The notes beneath the pieces are model-generated. The model saw only the letters and a list, made by a program, of their open reading frames with translations, was not told where the DNA came from and did no database searches. Below are positions 18,272-26,693 of a stretch of 64,000 bases of DNA, one piece after another. Both the position numbers and the translations under genes were made by a program. This stretch comes from DATLWN01 sp964422615 (lineage in GTDB: Bacteria > Pseudomonadota > Zetaproteobacteria > Mariprofundales > Mariprofundaceae), in the NCBI GenBank assembly GCA_964422615.1, contig CAYRBJ010000003.1, forward strand, positions 62,001 to 126,000, written 5' to 3'. Each line of letters opens with the position of its first letter. The first letter of the stretch is position 1.

Positions 18272-19357
18272 ATGACCGGTCCATCCGATCCGATGCACTC
18301 TCCCGACCATTCGGGCAATCCTGAGTTTCCGTCTGCCGACGGGCAGCCGGTCCGCGTACTCGCCGACGGGCATGGCGGGGATCAAGGTGTGCCGATGATC
18401 GTGGATGCAATGTCGGACATCCTGTCTGGACGGAGCGGTATCCGCACCGAGGGTATTCGCCTGGGTATATGCGGCCGTCCTGAAGAGATTACGACACTGT
18501 TGCAGGATCGCGGCATTGCCAGCCAGGTGGATATTGTGCCGGCCAGTGATGTCATCGAGATGTGTGAATCCCCATCATCCGTCCTGCGCAGCAAGAAAGA
18601 CTCCTCAATCCATGTTGGTGCCCGAATGGTGCGCGACGGTGAGTGGGATGCCTTCGTCAGTGCCGGAAATACCGGTGCTTTGATGGCAATTTCCCGGATG
18701 ATGCTCAAAACCATGCCAGGTGTGGACCGGCCGGCCATCGCATCGCTGATCCCGTCCGTCGGCGGTGGAGCCACACTGTTCCTCGATGTGGGTGCCAATG
18801 TCGACTGCACCTCCACCCACCTGATGCAATTCGCCGTGATGGGTTCCTGCTATATGCAGGCGGCACATGATATCCCTGCACCGCGCATCGGATTGCTGAA
18901 CATCGGTACCGAGGACATCAAGGGGACGGATGTCGTCAAGCTGACGGCAGCAGAATTGCGCGATTCCTCGCTCAATTTCATCGGTTTCGTCGAGGGAACC
19001 GATCTGTTTTCCGATGCCGTGGATGTGGTGGTCTGCGACGGTTTCGTCGGCAATGTGGCCCTAAAGACCATGGAAGGGACGGCCAAGTACCTGATCCGGC
19101 AGTTGCGCGAAGCGCTGAGCTCCACGCTGATGGCCAAGGTAGGCGCCCTGCTGGCGCGCGATTCCCTGGAAAGGATGAAGGAACGCACCAATCCCAGCGC
19201 CTACAACGGAGCGCCGCTGCTGGGGTTGAACGGCATCGTCGTCAAGAGCCATGGCTCGGCCGATGCCCATGCCTACGCCTGCGCACTCGATGCCGCCCGC
19301 CGAGAGGTGGAGGCGGGGCTGATCGAACGCATCGCCACATCGATGCAGGAGCTGTAG
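18272..19357 (+). CDS. plsX: phosphate acyltransferase PlsX
   Basis: 361 residues. PlsX makes acyl-phosphate from acyl-ACP for the PlsY route to lysophosphatidate. Conserved segments are CESPSSVLRSKKDSS, SAGNTGALMA, GATLFLDVGANVDC, NIGTEDIKGTD and VCDGFVGNVALK. The first 27 or so residues are a polar extension, and the usual DAMGGD near the start appears here as DGHGGD. The substitution may reflect divergence rather than loss, since all other motifs are intact. It starts 28 bases after rpmF and ends five bases before fabH. Confidence 0.95.
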   Translation: MTGPSDPMHSPDHSGNPEFPSADGQPVRVLADGHGGDQGVPMIVDAMSDILSGRSGIRTEGIRLGICGRPEEITTLLQDRGIASQVDIVPASDVIEMCESPSSVLRSKKDSSIHVGARMVRDGEWDAFVSAGNTGALMAISRMMLKTMPGVDRPAIASLIPSVGGGATLFLDVGANVDCTSTHLMQFAVMGSCYMQAAHDIPAPRIGLLNIGTEDIKGTDVVKLTAAELRDSSLNFIGFVEGTDLFSDAVDVVVCDGFVGNVALKTMEGTAKYLIRQLREALSSTLMAKVGALLARDSLERMKERTNPSAYNGAPLLGLNGIVVKSHGSADAHAYACALDAARREVEAGLIERIATSMQEL

Positions 19358-19361
19358 GCCG

Positions 19362-20360
19362 ATGCCACGGGTACACATCGCAGGGGTCGGAGCCTATCTG
19401 CCTGAACGGGTGCTGACGAATCGGGAACTGGAGTCCAAGGTCAAGACCACCGATGCCTGGATCAAAGAGCGTACGGGTATCCACCAGCGTCATATCATCG
19501 CCCCCGAGCAACACACGTCCGATCTGGCGTTCGAGGCAGCCGGGCGGGCCCTGGCCGATGCCGGAATCAGCATCGGAGATATCGATGCCCTGGTGGTGGC
19601 AACCACCACGCCGGACATGATCTTTCCCTCCACGGCCAGCATCGTGCAGTACAAGCTGGGCGGAAATGGCTTCCCGGCCTGGGATATCCAGGCGGTATGC
19701 TCCGGCTTCGTTTACGGCCTGGCGCAGCTGGACGGCATGATGCGCGCCGGCATGTTCCGCCGGGCACTGCTGATCGGGGCCGAATCCATGTCCCGCATCT
19801 TGGACTGGACCGACCGTTCAACCTGCGTGCTGTTCGGCGATGGTGCGGGTGCCGTTGTGCTCGAGGCCCGTGAGGATGAGGGCGGGGTGGTCGGCTCGGT
19901 ACTGCGCGCAGACGGCGCTCACCGGCATCTGCTGATGGCTGAACACGGCAAACGCACCAATTCTCCCGACAAGCCGCACATGCAAGTCGATGCAGCGGGA
20001 GTGGCGGCAATCGAGATGCGTGGCAATGAGGTGTTTCGCATGGCCGTGACCATGCTGGGCAAGGTGGTGGACGAGGTATTGGAGGCTCACGGGCTGGCTC
20101 AGTCGGACATCGACTGGCTGGTACCACACCAGGCCAACGCCAGGATCATCACAGCCACCGCCAGAAAGCTGGGATTGCCAATGGAGCGCGTGGCACTGAC
20201 GGTCGCACAGCATGCCAATACCTCGGCAGCCAGCGTGCCGCTGGCCCTGGAGGCACTCTATCGGGAAGGTAAGCTGGAGGCTGGCCAGCTGTTGCTGCTC
20301 GAGGCCTTCGGTGCTGGCTTCGTCTGGGGTGCGAACCTGCTACGCTGGACCAAACGCTAA
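19362..20360 (+). CDS. fabH: beta-ketoacyl-ACP synthase III
   Basis: 332 residues. It starts fatty acid synthesis by condensing an acyl-CoA with malonyl-ACP. The catalytic triad is visible: C113 in QAVCSGF, His in VPHQANARI, and Asn in QHANTSAAS. The opening IAGVGAYLPERVLTN and the KERTGIHQRH segment fit FabH well. Genes for PlsX upstream and FabD downstream place it in the fatty acid operon. Confidence 0.97.
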   Translation: MPRVHIAGVGAYLPERVLTNRELESKVKTTDAWIKERTGIHQRHIIAPEQHTSDLAFEAAGRALADAGISIGDIDALVVATTTPDMIFPSTASIVQYKLGGNGFPAWDIQAVCSGFVYGLAQLDGMMRAGMFRRALLIGAESMSRILDWTDRSTCVLFGDGAGAVVLEAREDEGGVVGSVLRADGAHRHLLMAEHGKRTNSPDKPHMQVDAAGVAAIEMRGNEVFRMAVTMLGKVVDEVLEAHGLAQSDIDWLVPHQANARIITATARKLGLPMERVALTVAQHANTSAASVPLALEALYREGKLEAGQLLLLEAFGAGFVWGANLLRWTKR

Positions 20361-20387
20361 TGCGGATCTATCAAGACTGAGGAAATG

Positions 20388-21341
20388 ATGATTTCGAATC
20401 TGGCTTTCTTTTTCCCGGGACAGGGATCGCAATCCAAGGGCATGCTTGATGCCTATGCCCAGACGCATGCCCCCATCGTGTCGGCTACGCTGGACGAAGC
20501 CTCGGGGGCTTTGGGCTACGATATGGGTGCGTTGATTCGCGACGATGCCGAGGAGAGGCTGAATCTGACCGAATATACCCAACCGGCCCTGCTGACCGCA
20601 TCCGTGGCCATTCTGCGCATCTGGCGTGCTGAGGAAGGGGATGAGGCGGCACACGTCGCCGGCCATTCGCTGGGGGAATACTCGGCATTGGTGGCGGCCG
20701 GCAGCCTGGATTTCGCCGATGCCGTGCAGTTGGTGGCGTTCCGCGGGCGAGTCATGAGCGAGGCCGTACCGGCGGGTACGGGCCTGATGGCCGCCATCCT
20801 TGGGCTTGACGACGCGGTCATGGCCGACATCTGTGAGCAGGTGTGCACCGAATCCGAAAAGGTCTGGGCCGCCAACCTGAACTGCCCGGGCCAACTGGTG
20901 ATCGCCGGCCACCGGCCGGCGGTGGAACGCGCCATGACGGCAGCGAGCCAAGCCGGAGCCAAGCGGGCGCTGCCGCTGGCGGTCAGCGCTCCGTCGCATA
21001 CCCCGCTGATGCAGCCCGCGGCCGATCGCATGCGTGAACGCCTGCAACAAGTGGAGTTGCGCGATCCGGATCGTCCGGTGTGGAGCAATGCCAGGGCTGT
21101 GCTGCTTGATCAGTCTGCGGAAATCCGCGATGCTCTGATCGACCAGTTGGTCATGCCCGTCCGGTGGACCGAGATCGTTCGGGGTATGCGGAAAAAGGGC
21201 ATTGCCTGCGGCGTTGAAATGGGGCCGGGCAAGGTGCTGGCCGGCCTGGTCAGGCGCATAGAGCGGGATATGGATGTCGGCACCACGGCGGCACCGGAGC
21301 AATTGCGCCAGGCCCTGACCGTTGGAACGGCCGGCGCTTAA
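20388..21341 (+). CDS. fabD: malonyl-CoA:ACP transacylase
   Basis: 317 residues. It loads malonyl groups onto ACP. The PGQGSQ opening, active-site serine in GHSLGEYSAL (S94 from this start) and QPALLTASVA segment are typical. Two ATG codons are adjacent; the second (20388) is better spaced from TGAGGA at 20378-20383. It ends 18 bases before fabG, which has a GGGAGGG ribosome site. Confidence 0.96.
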   Translation: MISNLAFFFPGQGSQSKGMLDAYAQTHAPIVSATLDEASGALGYDMGALIRDDAEERLNLTEYTQPALLTASVAILRIWRAEEGDEAAHVAGHSLGEYSALVAAGSLDFADAVQLVAFRGRVMSEAVPAGTGLMAAILGLDDAVMADICEQVCTESEKVWAANLNCPGQLVIAGHRPAVERAMTAASQAGAKRALPLAVSAPSHTPLMQPAADRMRERLQQVELRDPDRPVWSNARAVLLDQSAEIRDALIDQLVMPVRWTEIVRGMRKKGIACGVEMGPGKVLAGLVRRIERDMDVGTTAAPEQLRQALTVGTAGA

Positions 21342-21359
21342 GCAAGAGGGGAGGGCAGG

Positions 21360-22100
21360 ATGAGCGACAGACCAGTGGCGCTGATTACCGGTGCCAGTCG
21401 AGGCATCGGCCATGCCATCGCCGAGGCCTTTGCTGCGGCCGGGTATCATCTGTCCATCTGCGGTACGCGCGAGGATACGGTGCGGGCGGCAGCGGAGCGC
21501 TTGGCCGCTGCCCATGGGATTGAGGTCTTCGCCCGTGCTGTGGATGTAGCGAATCGTGACGATGTCCAGGGCTTCGTCGGCGAGACCACGACGCATTTCG
21601 GCCGCCTGGACGTGCTGGTCAATAACGCTGGAATCACACGCGATAATCTCAGCATGCGCTTGAAAGCGGAAGAGTGGCAGCAGGTGATCGACACCAACCT
21701 GTCTTCCGTGTTCCATGCCTCGCAAGCCGCCCTGAAGCCGATGATGAAGGCCCGGCGTGGGCGCATCATCAACCTGTCCTCAGTGGTTGCCTCGATGGGC
21801 AATCCGGGCCAGGCCAATTACTGCGCCAGCAAGGGGGGCATCGATGCCCTGACCCGTTCACTGGCCCGTGAAATCGGTTCGCGCGGCATCACCGTCAATG
21901 CCGTGGCCCCGGGTTTTATCGCCACGGACATGACGGCGGAGTTGGGAGAGGAGGCGCAAAAGCGCCTTGTCGAACAGATACCGCTGGCCAGACTGGGAGA
22001 AGCGCGTGACATCGCCGATGCCGTGCTGTTCCTGGCCAGCGATCAGGCTGGATATATCACCGGCCAGGTGCTGCACGTGAACGGCGGTATGTACATGTAG
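21360..22100 (+). CDS. fabG: 3-oxoacyl-ACP reductase FabG
   Basis: 246 residues. It is an NADPH-dependent short-chain dehydrogenase that reduces 3-oxoacyl-ACP. The cofactor motif is TGASRGIG, followed by NNAGITRDN. The catalytic Ser-Tyr-Lys set is in NLSSVVASMG and ANYCASKGG. Length, C-terminus (TGQVLHVNGGMYM) and position between fabD and acpP all support FabG rather than another short-chain dehydrogenase. Confidence 0.97.
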   Translation: MSDRPVALITGASRGIGHAIAEAFAAAGYHLSICGTREDTVRAAAERLAAAHGIEVFARAVDVANRDDVQGFVGETTTHFGRLDVLVNNAGITRDNLSMRLKAEEWQQVIDTNLSSVFHASQAALKPMMKARRGRIINLSSVVASMGNPGQANYCASKGGIDALTRSLAREIGSRGITVNAVAPGFIATDMTAELGEEAQKRLVEQIPLARLGEARDIADAVLFLASDQAGYITGQVLHVNGGMYM

Positions 22101-22156
22101 TTTGGTATGCCGGCATGCCGGAAATGGGCATGGTGGCGCAATGTGAGGTTTCAGGC

Positions 22157-22185
22157 TTGTGCGGTCCTGTGACCTATGATAGAAG
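22157..22185 (+). promoter_or_regulatory. predicted promoter for acpP
   Basis: TTGTGC (22157-22162), a 17-bp spacer and TAGAAG (22180-22185) lie about 30 bases before the acpP start, in the only sizeable gap of the fab cluster. A separate promoter for acyl carrier protein, which is needed in large amounts, is common in other bacteria. Confidence 0.4.
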
Positions 22186-22215
22186 CCGCGCTAATTTGTT
22201 TCGGGAGGACTAACC

Positions 22216-22455
22216 ATGTCTGCAGAAATTGAAGCGAAAGTGATCAAGATTGTCGCCGACCAGTTGAATGTCGACGAAAGCGAAATCAACTCCGATTCCT
22301 CCTTTGTGGATGATCTCGGAGCCGATTCGCTGGACACCGTCGAGCTGGTCATGGCCTTTGAGGAAGAGTTCGGCATCGAGATCCCGGACGAGGATGCTGA
22401 AAAAATCCAGACCGTACAGAACGCTATCGATTATATCGCCTCCAAAGCGGAATAA
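22216..22455 (+). CDS. acpP: acyl carrier protein
   Basis: 79 residues, acidic, all helix. The phosphopantetheine attachment serine is S38 in GADSLDTVELVM. It carries growing acyl chains for FabH, FabD, FabG, FabF, FabZ, LpxA, LpxD and PlsX, all encoded nearby. A GGGAGGAC ribosome site precedes the ATG. It ends three bases before fabF. Confidence 0.98.
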   Translation: MSAEIEAKVIKIVADQLNVDESEINSDSSFVDDLGADSLDTVELVMAFEEEFGIEIPDEDAEKIQTVQNAIDYIASKAE

Positions 22456-22458
22456 TCC

Positions 22459-23703
22459 ATGAATCGCCGCGTCGTCGTCACCGGCGTCGGTCTGGTGACT
22501 CCGCTGGGCACCGGTACCGATCCGACCTGGCGGAATCTAGTGGAAGGCAAATCGGGGATACGCCGTATCACCCGCTTCGATGCCGAAGCCACAGCCATGC
22601 CATGCACCATTGCCGGCGAAGTACCTGATTTCGACGTCGACGCATTCGTCAATAAAAAGGATGCCCGAAAGATGGATACGTTCATCCAGTACGGCATCGC
22701 GGCTGCAAGCATGGCCTTGGCGCAATCCGGCCTCGAGATCAGCGAGGCCAATGCCGAGCGCGTTGGCGTGATCATCGGTTCTGGCATCGGTGGTCTGCCG
22801 TCGATCGAGAAAACCATGCGTTCCTACATGGAAGGCGGCGTGCGCAAGATATCGCCGTTCTTCATTCCCCAAACCATCATCAACATGATTTCGGGCTGGG
22901 TGTCGATGCTGACCGGTGCCAAGGGGCCGAATTCGGCCACGGTCACGGCCTGTTCCACCGGTACCCATGCCATCGGAGATGCCTTTGAGGTCATTGCCCG
23001 CGGTGACGCCGATGCGATGCTGGCGGGCGGCTCCGAGTCATGTATATGCGAGTTGGGTATCGGTGGCTTCTGTGCCTCCCGGGCCCTGTCCACGCGCAAT
23101 GATGAACCGGAGCGTGCTTCCCGCCCATGGGATGCCGGTCGTGACGGATTTGTGATGGGAGAGGGTGCCGGTGTGCTGATGCTGGAGTCGCTCGATTCGG
23201 CCCAGGCGCGCGGGGCGGTTATTCTGGCCGAGATTGTCGGCTACGGCATGTCGGGCGACGCCTATCACATGACGGCGCCGGCGCCGGGAGGCGAGGGCGG
23301 TGCCCGTTGCATGAGGGCGGCTTTGGCCTCGGCCGGCATCGCTCCGGAAGAGGTGGATTACATCAATGCCCACGGCACCTCGACACCGGCGGGCGATGTG
23401 GCGGAGACCGAGGGCATCAAATCGGTGTTCGGTGAACATGCCAAGTCGCTGATGATCTCCTCAACCAAATCGATGACGGGCCATCTTCTGGGTGCCGCTG
23501 GCGGTATTGAGGCCGCTTTCACGGTATTGGCAGTGCATCATGGGTTGGTGCCGCCAACGATCAACCTGGATGATCCGGATCCGGAATGCGACCTGGACTA
23601 TGTTCCGCATGTGGCGCGCAAGGCGGATATTCGGGTGGCCATCTCCAACTCGTTCGGTTTCGGCGGCACCAATGCTTCGGTGGTGGTACGGAAATTCGTG
23701 TAA
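22459..23703 (+). CDS. fabF: beta-ketoacyl-ACP synthase II
   Basis: 414 residues. It extends acyl-ACP by two carbons from malonyl-ACP. The nucleophile is C165 in TACSTGTHAIG, with the two histidines in NAHGTSTPAGD and MTGHLLGAAGG. The order acpP-fabF and the full length match FabF rather than FabB. It is followed after 42 bases by an acyltransferase gene, which hints at a longer lipid operon. Confidence 0.97.
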   Translation: MNRRVVVTGVGLVTPLGTGTDPTWRNLVEGKSGIRRITRFDAEATAMPCTIAGEVPDFDVDAFVNKKDARKMDTFIQYGIAAASMALAQSGLEISEANAERVGVIIGSGIGGLPSIEKTMRSYMEGGVRKISPFFIPQTIINMISGWVSMLTGAKGPNSATVTACSTGTHAIGDAFEVIARGDADAMLAGGSESCICELGIGGFCASRALSTRNDEPERASRPWDAGRDGFVMGEGAGVLMLESLDSAQARGAVILAEIVGYGMSGDAYHMTAPAPGGEGGARCMRAALASAGIAPEEVDYINAHGTSTPAGDVAETEGIKSVFGEHAKSLMISSTKSMTGHLLGAAGGIEAAFTVLAVHHGLVPPTINLDDPDPECDLDYVPHVARKADIRVAISNSFGFGGTNASVVVRKFV

Positions 23704-23745
23704 GCTCCCGGGGCCATCATCTGACGGCTGTCGCGAGGATTAACG

Positions 23746-24402
23746 GTGCGGGGTAAGCGCAAGAGAAGCGGCGGCACTCGAGGTCCCAACCGCTTTCTGC
23801 GTTTTATCAACCGCACGTACTGCTGCCTGTGGCAGCGGCTTCCCCAAAAACAGCGGTTCCATCTTCCGGATGGTCCGCTGATCCTTGTCGGAAACCATCT
23901 GGCCGGCGTCGATCCCCTATTGGTCCAAGCGGCCGTGGACCGGCCGCTGTGTTTTCTGATGTCACGGGAATACTACACCATGTTCGGATTCCGCTGGCTT
24001 TTCAAAATGGTGGGGGCAATTCCCGTCAATCCCGGTGGTGCCAACCGGCATGCTCTGAAAGAAGTCATCGAGGCGGTGCGTGCCGGTCAGGCCGTCTGCC
24101 TGTTTCCGGAAGGGGCGGCGAATCCACCGGTGCCATTGCAGCAAGTGTTGCCGGGGACGGTGGTGCTGGCACAGGAAACGGGCGCGACAGTGATCCCGTT
24201 TCGCATCACGGGCGTCTGGCCTTTCGATCACCGGCACATGTGGACGCCTTTTCTGCGCCGGGGTAGAGCCAGGATTCGAATCGGTGATCCTGTGTTATTG
24301 CCGACAGCGGCCGCCGGTGCTGGACGCGGTGAATTGCGCAAGGGAGTGGAGGCCATTCGTAGGGCGATTCGCCGGCTGCGATTCTCCGGAAAACGCAGCT
24401 AG
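23746..24402 (+). CDS. PlsC-like 1-acylglycerol-3-phosphate acyltransferase family
   Basis: 218 residues. The family motif HxxxxD is present (NHLAGVD, H51 to D56), with a later FPEGAANPP segment where FPEGTRS is usual. That change affects the acceptor-binding region, so the acceptor could be lysophosphatidate or another lysolipid. There is no long membrane segment, but a basic N-terminus (many Lys and Arg) could bind membranes. It starts at GTG after a GAGGA ribosome site. Downstream of fabF it would consume acyl groups made by the fab genes. The function is assigned only at family level. Confidence 0.82.
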   Translation: MRGKRKRSGGTRGPNRFLRFINRTYCCLWQRLPQKQRFHLPDGPLILVGNHLAGVDPLLVQAAVDRPLCFLMSREYYTMFGFRWLFKMVGAIPVNPGGANRHALKEVIEAVRAGQAVCLFPEGAANPPVPLQQVLPGTVVLAQETGATVIPFRITGVWPFDHRHMWTPFLRRGRARIRIGDPVLLPTAAAGAGRGELRKGVEAIRRAIRRLRFSGKRS

Positions 24403-24410
24403 GGCTTTTA

Positions 24411-25502
24411 CTATTCCCGTCCCATGCGCATGACGAAATCCTCCGGATACACGGCATGCGCCAATGCTTCCTCGTAGTCGACCTGATCACTGAGGACCAG
24501 TTGCTGCAAATGCTGGTCAAAGGTTTGACTGCCGTAGATGGTGTGACCCTCTTCCATGGCTTTCGGAATCTCGCGCCAGCGATCCGTATCCAGAATGAAG
24601 TGCTTGATTACTGAATTACGGATCATGATTTCCAGCGCTACGATGCGTCCCTTACCACTCTTCAGCGGCAGCAGCTTCTGCACGACAATGGCACGCAGGT
24701 TCTCTGAAAGCCGTTCACGGATGGCTGCCTGCTCGTCCAGGGCAAATGAGGACATGATGCGCTGCATGGTGCCGATGGCCGTAGTGGCATGCACCGTCGC
24801 CATGACTAAATGCCCGGTCTCCGAGGCCTGCAGGGCCAGCTGGATCACCTGCCTGTCCCGAGCCTCGCCGGCCACGATGATATCCGGCGTTTCTCGCATC
24901 GCATCGTTCAGGCCCTGGGCGTAATCCATGACATCGCGCCCAAGTTCCCGCTGGGTGACCGTACCCTTCTGCTGGGTGCTATACCGGTATTCAATGGGAT
25001 CCTCGAGCGTCACCACGTTCACGGGGCGGTTCGTAATGACATGATTGAGCATGGCGGCCATGGTTGTGCTTTTGCCGGAACCCGTGGCACCGGCCATCAG
25101 CACCAGGCCGTTGCGATAGCTGGCGATTTCGCGCATCACCGGCGGCAGGTGAAGCTCATCGAAGCCGGGGATAACCTGCGGGATCACGCGGGCCACGATG
25201 CCGAAATCGTTGTGGGTGCGCAGGACGTGAATGCGGAAATGGGCTACGTTTTCCAGCGAATAGTGAAGATCGAGGCTATGCAGTTCCTCGAGGGCAATAT
25301 CAGTATGCAGGTTGCGCGAAACATGGATGATCATTTCCTTCAACTGATCGCGGGTCGGTTCCGGCATCTTGTCCGGCGCAACGGTGACGATCGAACCGTG
25401 GATGCGCATGCGTATCCGGTCATTGGTGCGTACGATCAGGTCGGAGGCCTTGTATTTGTGCGCGGCCAACAACAGATCATCGATGAAGTGCCATTCTGCC
25501 AT
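24411..25502 (-). CDS. third PilT/PilU-family retraction ATPase paralogue
   Basis: 363 residues. It has the N-terminal PAS-like domain (DLLLAAHKYKASDLIV) and a RecA-like ATPase core with Walker A GATGSGKST near residues 138-146. Where pilT and pilU have GEIRD or GELRD, it has AGEARDRQV, and the His box reads VHATTA. These differences make it the most divergent of the three tandem paralogues. Such ATPases are hexamers that depolymerise type IV pili at the inner-membrane base. It begins one base after the stop of the gene upstream, so the two are almost certainly co-transcribed. Confidence 0.9.
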   Translation of the reverse strand: MAEWHFIDDLLLAAHKYKASDLIVRTNDRIRMRIHGSIVTVAPDKMPEPTRDQLKEMIIHVSRNLHTDIALEELHSLDLHYSLENVAHFRIHVLRTHNDFGIVARVIPQVIPGFDELHLPPVMREIASYRNGLVLMAGATGSGKSTTMAAMLNHVITNRPVNVVTLEDPIEYRYSTQQKGTVTQRELGRDVMDYAQGLNDAMRETPDIIVAGEARDRQVIQLALQASETGHLVMATVHATTAIGTMQRIMSSFALDEQAAIRERLSENLRAIVVQKLLPLKSGKGRIVALEIMIRNSVIKHFILDTDRWREIPKAMEEGHTIYGSQTFDQHLQQLVLSDQVDYEEALAHAVYPEDFVMRMGRE

Positions 25503-25503
25503 A

Positions 25504-26664
25504 TCAGATCTTCAGGTCGGACAAATCACCGGTGCCGGCCAGGGCATCCACATCGGAGCCATGATCGCCACCACCTTCCAGCCGGGCCATCTTGATCTTC
25601 AGGCGCAGATCGTTGACCGAATCGGCATGGGAAAGGGCCTCTTCCTCAGTAACGCGTCCAGCCCTCCACAGCTCGAGCAGATGCTGATCGAAGGTTTGCA
25701 TGCCGTAATTCTTGCCGGCGGCCATCGTATCCTTGATCTCAGTGATTTCCCACTTCGTGATCAGATCCGAGATACGCGGCGTATTGATCAGAATCTCGAT
25801 GGCCGGCGTGCGATCATCATCGGTCGTCTTCACCAGCCGCTGCGAAAGAATCGCGCGTAGGTTCAGCGCCAGATTGAGCCTGACCTGCGGATGCACCTCT
25901 TCCGGGAAGAAGTTCATGATGCGATCCAGGGCCTGATTCGCATTGTTGGCATGCAGGGTGGCCATACACAGATGTCCGGTCTCGGAAAAGGTGATGGCAT
26001 GCTCCATGGTTTCGCGATCCCTGATCTCGCCGATCAGGATGACATCCGGCGCCTGGCGCAGCGTATTTTTCAGCGCATCCTTGTATTCAAGGGTGTCGGT
26101 CCCGACCTCGCGCTGGGTGATCACGCTTTTCTTGTGCTGGTGCACGAACTCGATCGGATCCTCGATGCTGATGATGTGGCCGGCCTCGTTGCTGTTGCGG
26201 TGATCGATCATGGCCGCCAGCGAGGTGGATTTGCCGCTGCCGGTGGCGCCAACCATGATCACCAGCCCGCGCTTGGACATCGAAATATCCTTGAAGATGG
26301 GAGGTAGTCCCAAATCGTCAATTGTTGGCACCTGGGTTTTGATCTGGCGAATCACCATGCCGATGCTGCCGCGCTGACGGAAGATGTTGACGCGGAAACG
26401 GCCGAGATCGGGGTAGGAAAGCGCCAGGTTCATCTCCATGGTCGCGGCGAAATTGGCCCGCTGCTTCTCGCTCATGGTCGAATTGGCCAGCTGCTCGCAC
26501 TGGACGTTGTTCAACGGCTCCTGTTTCAGTGGATGGACCACGCCGTTGATGCGGTAGGACGGAGGCAAGCCAGCGGTGATGTACAGGTCAGAGGCATCCT
26601 TCTTGACCATCACCATCAGAAGCTGCTTGATCGACAGCCTTTGCCCTGGTTCAGTTGCACTCAT
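25504..26664 (-). CDS. pilU: PilU-like pilus retraction ATPase
   Basis: 386 residues, matching PilU length (about 380). The core has Walker A GATGSGKST, IEDPIEFVH, Walker B region LIGEIRDRETM and the His box TLHANNA. The long C-terminal tail (after about residue 345) is charged, as in PilU. In Pseudomonas and Vibrio, PilU works only together with PilT to raise retraction force. It starts 29 bases after the pilT stop with a GGGGGAACAG ribosome site. Confidence 0.9.
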   Translation of the reverse strand: MSATEPGQRLSIKQLLMVMVKKDASDLYITAGLPPSYRINGVVHPLKQEPLNNVQCEQLANSTMSEKQRANFAATMEMNLALSYPDLGRFRVNIFRQRGSIGMVIRQIKTQVPTIDDLGLPPIFKDISMSKRGLVIMVGATGSGKSTSLAAMIDHRNSNEAGHIISIEDPIEFVHQHKKSVITQREVGTDTLEYKDALKNTLRQAPDVILIGEIRDRETMEHAITFSETGHLCMATLHANNANQALDRIMNFFPEEVHPQVRLNLALNLRAILSQRLVKTTDDDRTPAIEILINTPRISDLITKWEITEIKDTMAAGKNYGMQTFDQHLLELWRAGRVTEEEALSHADSVNDLRLKIKMARLEGGGDHGSDVDALAGTGDLSDLKI

Positions 26665-26693
26665 CTGTTCCCCCTCGGGCTCTCATGCATACA

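Noticed and set aside
20340..21725. A 461-codon minus-strand frame opposite fabD and fabG
   Set aside because: Pure shadow of two recognised genes; no ribosome site or family likeness.
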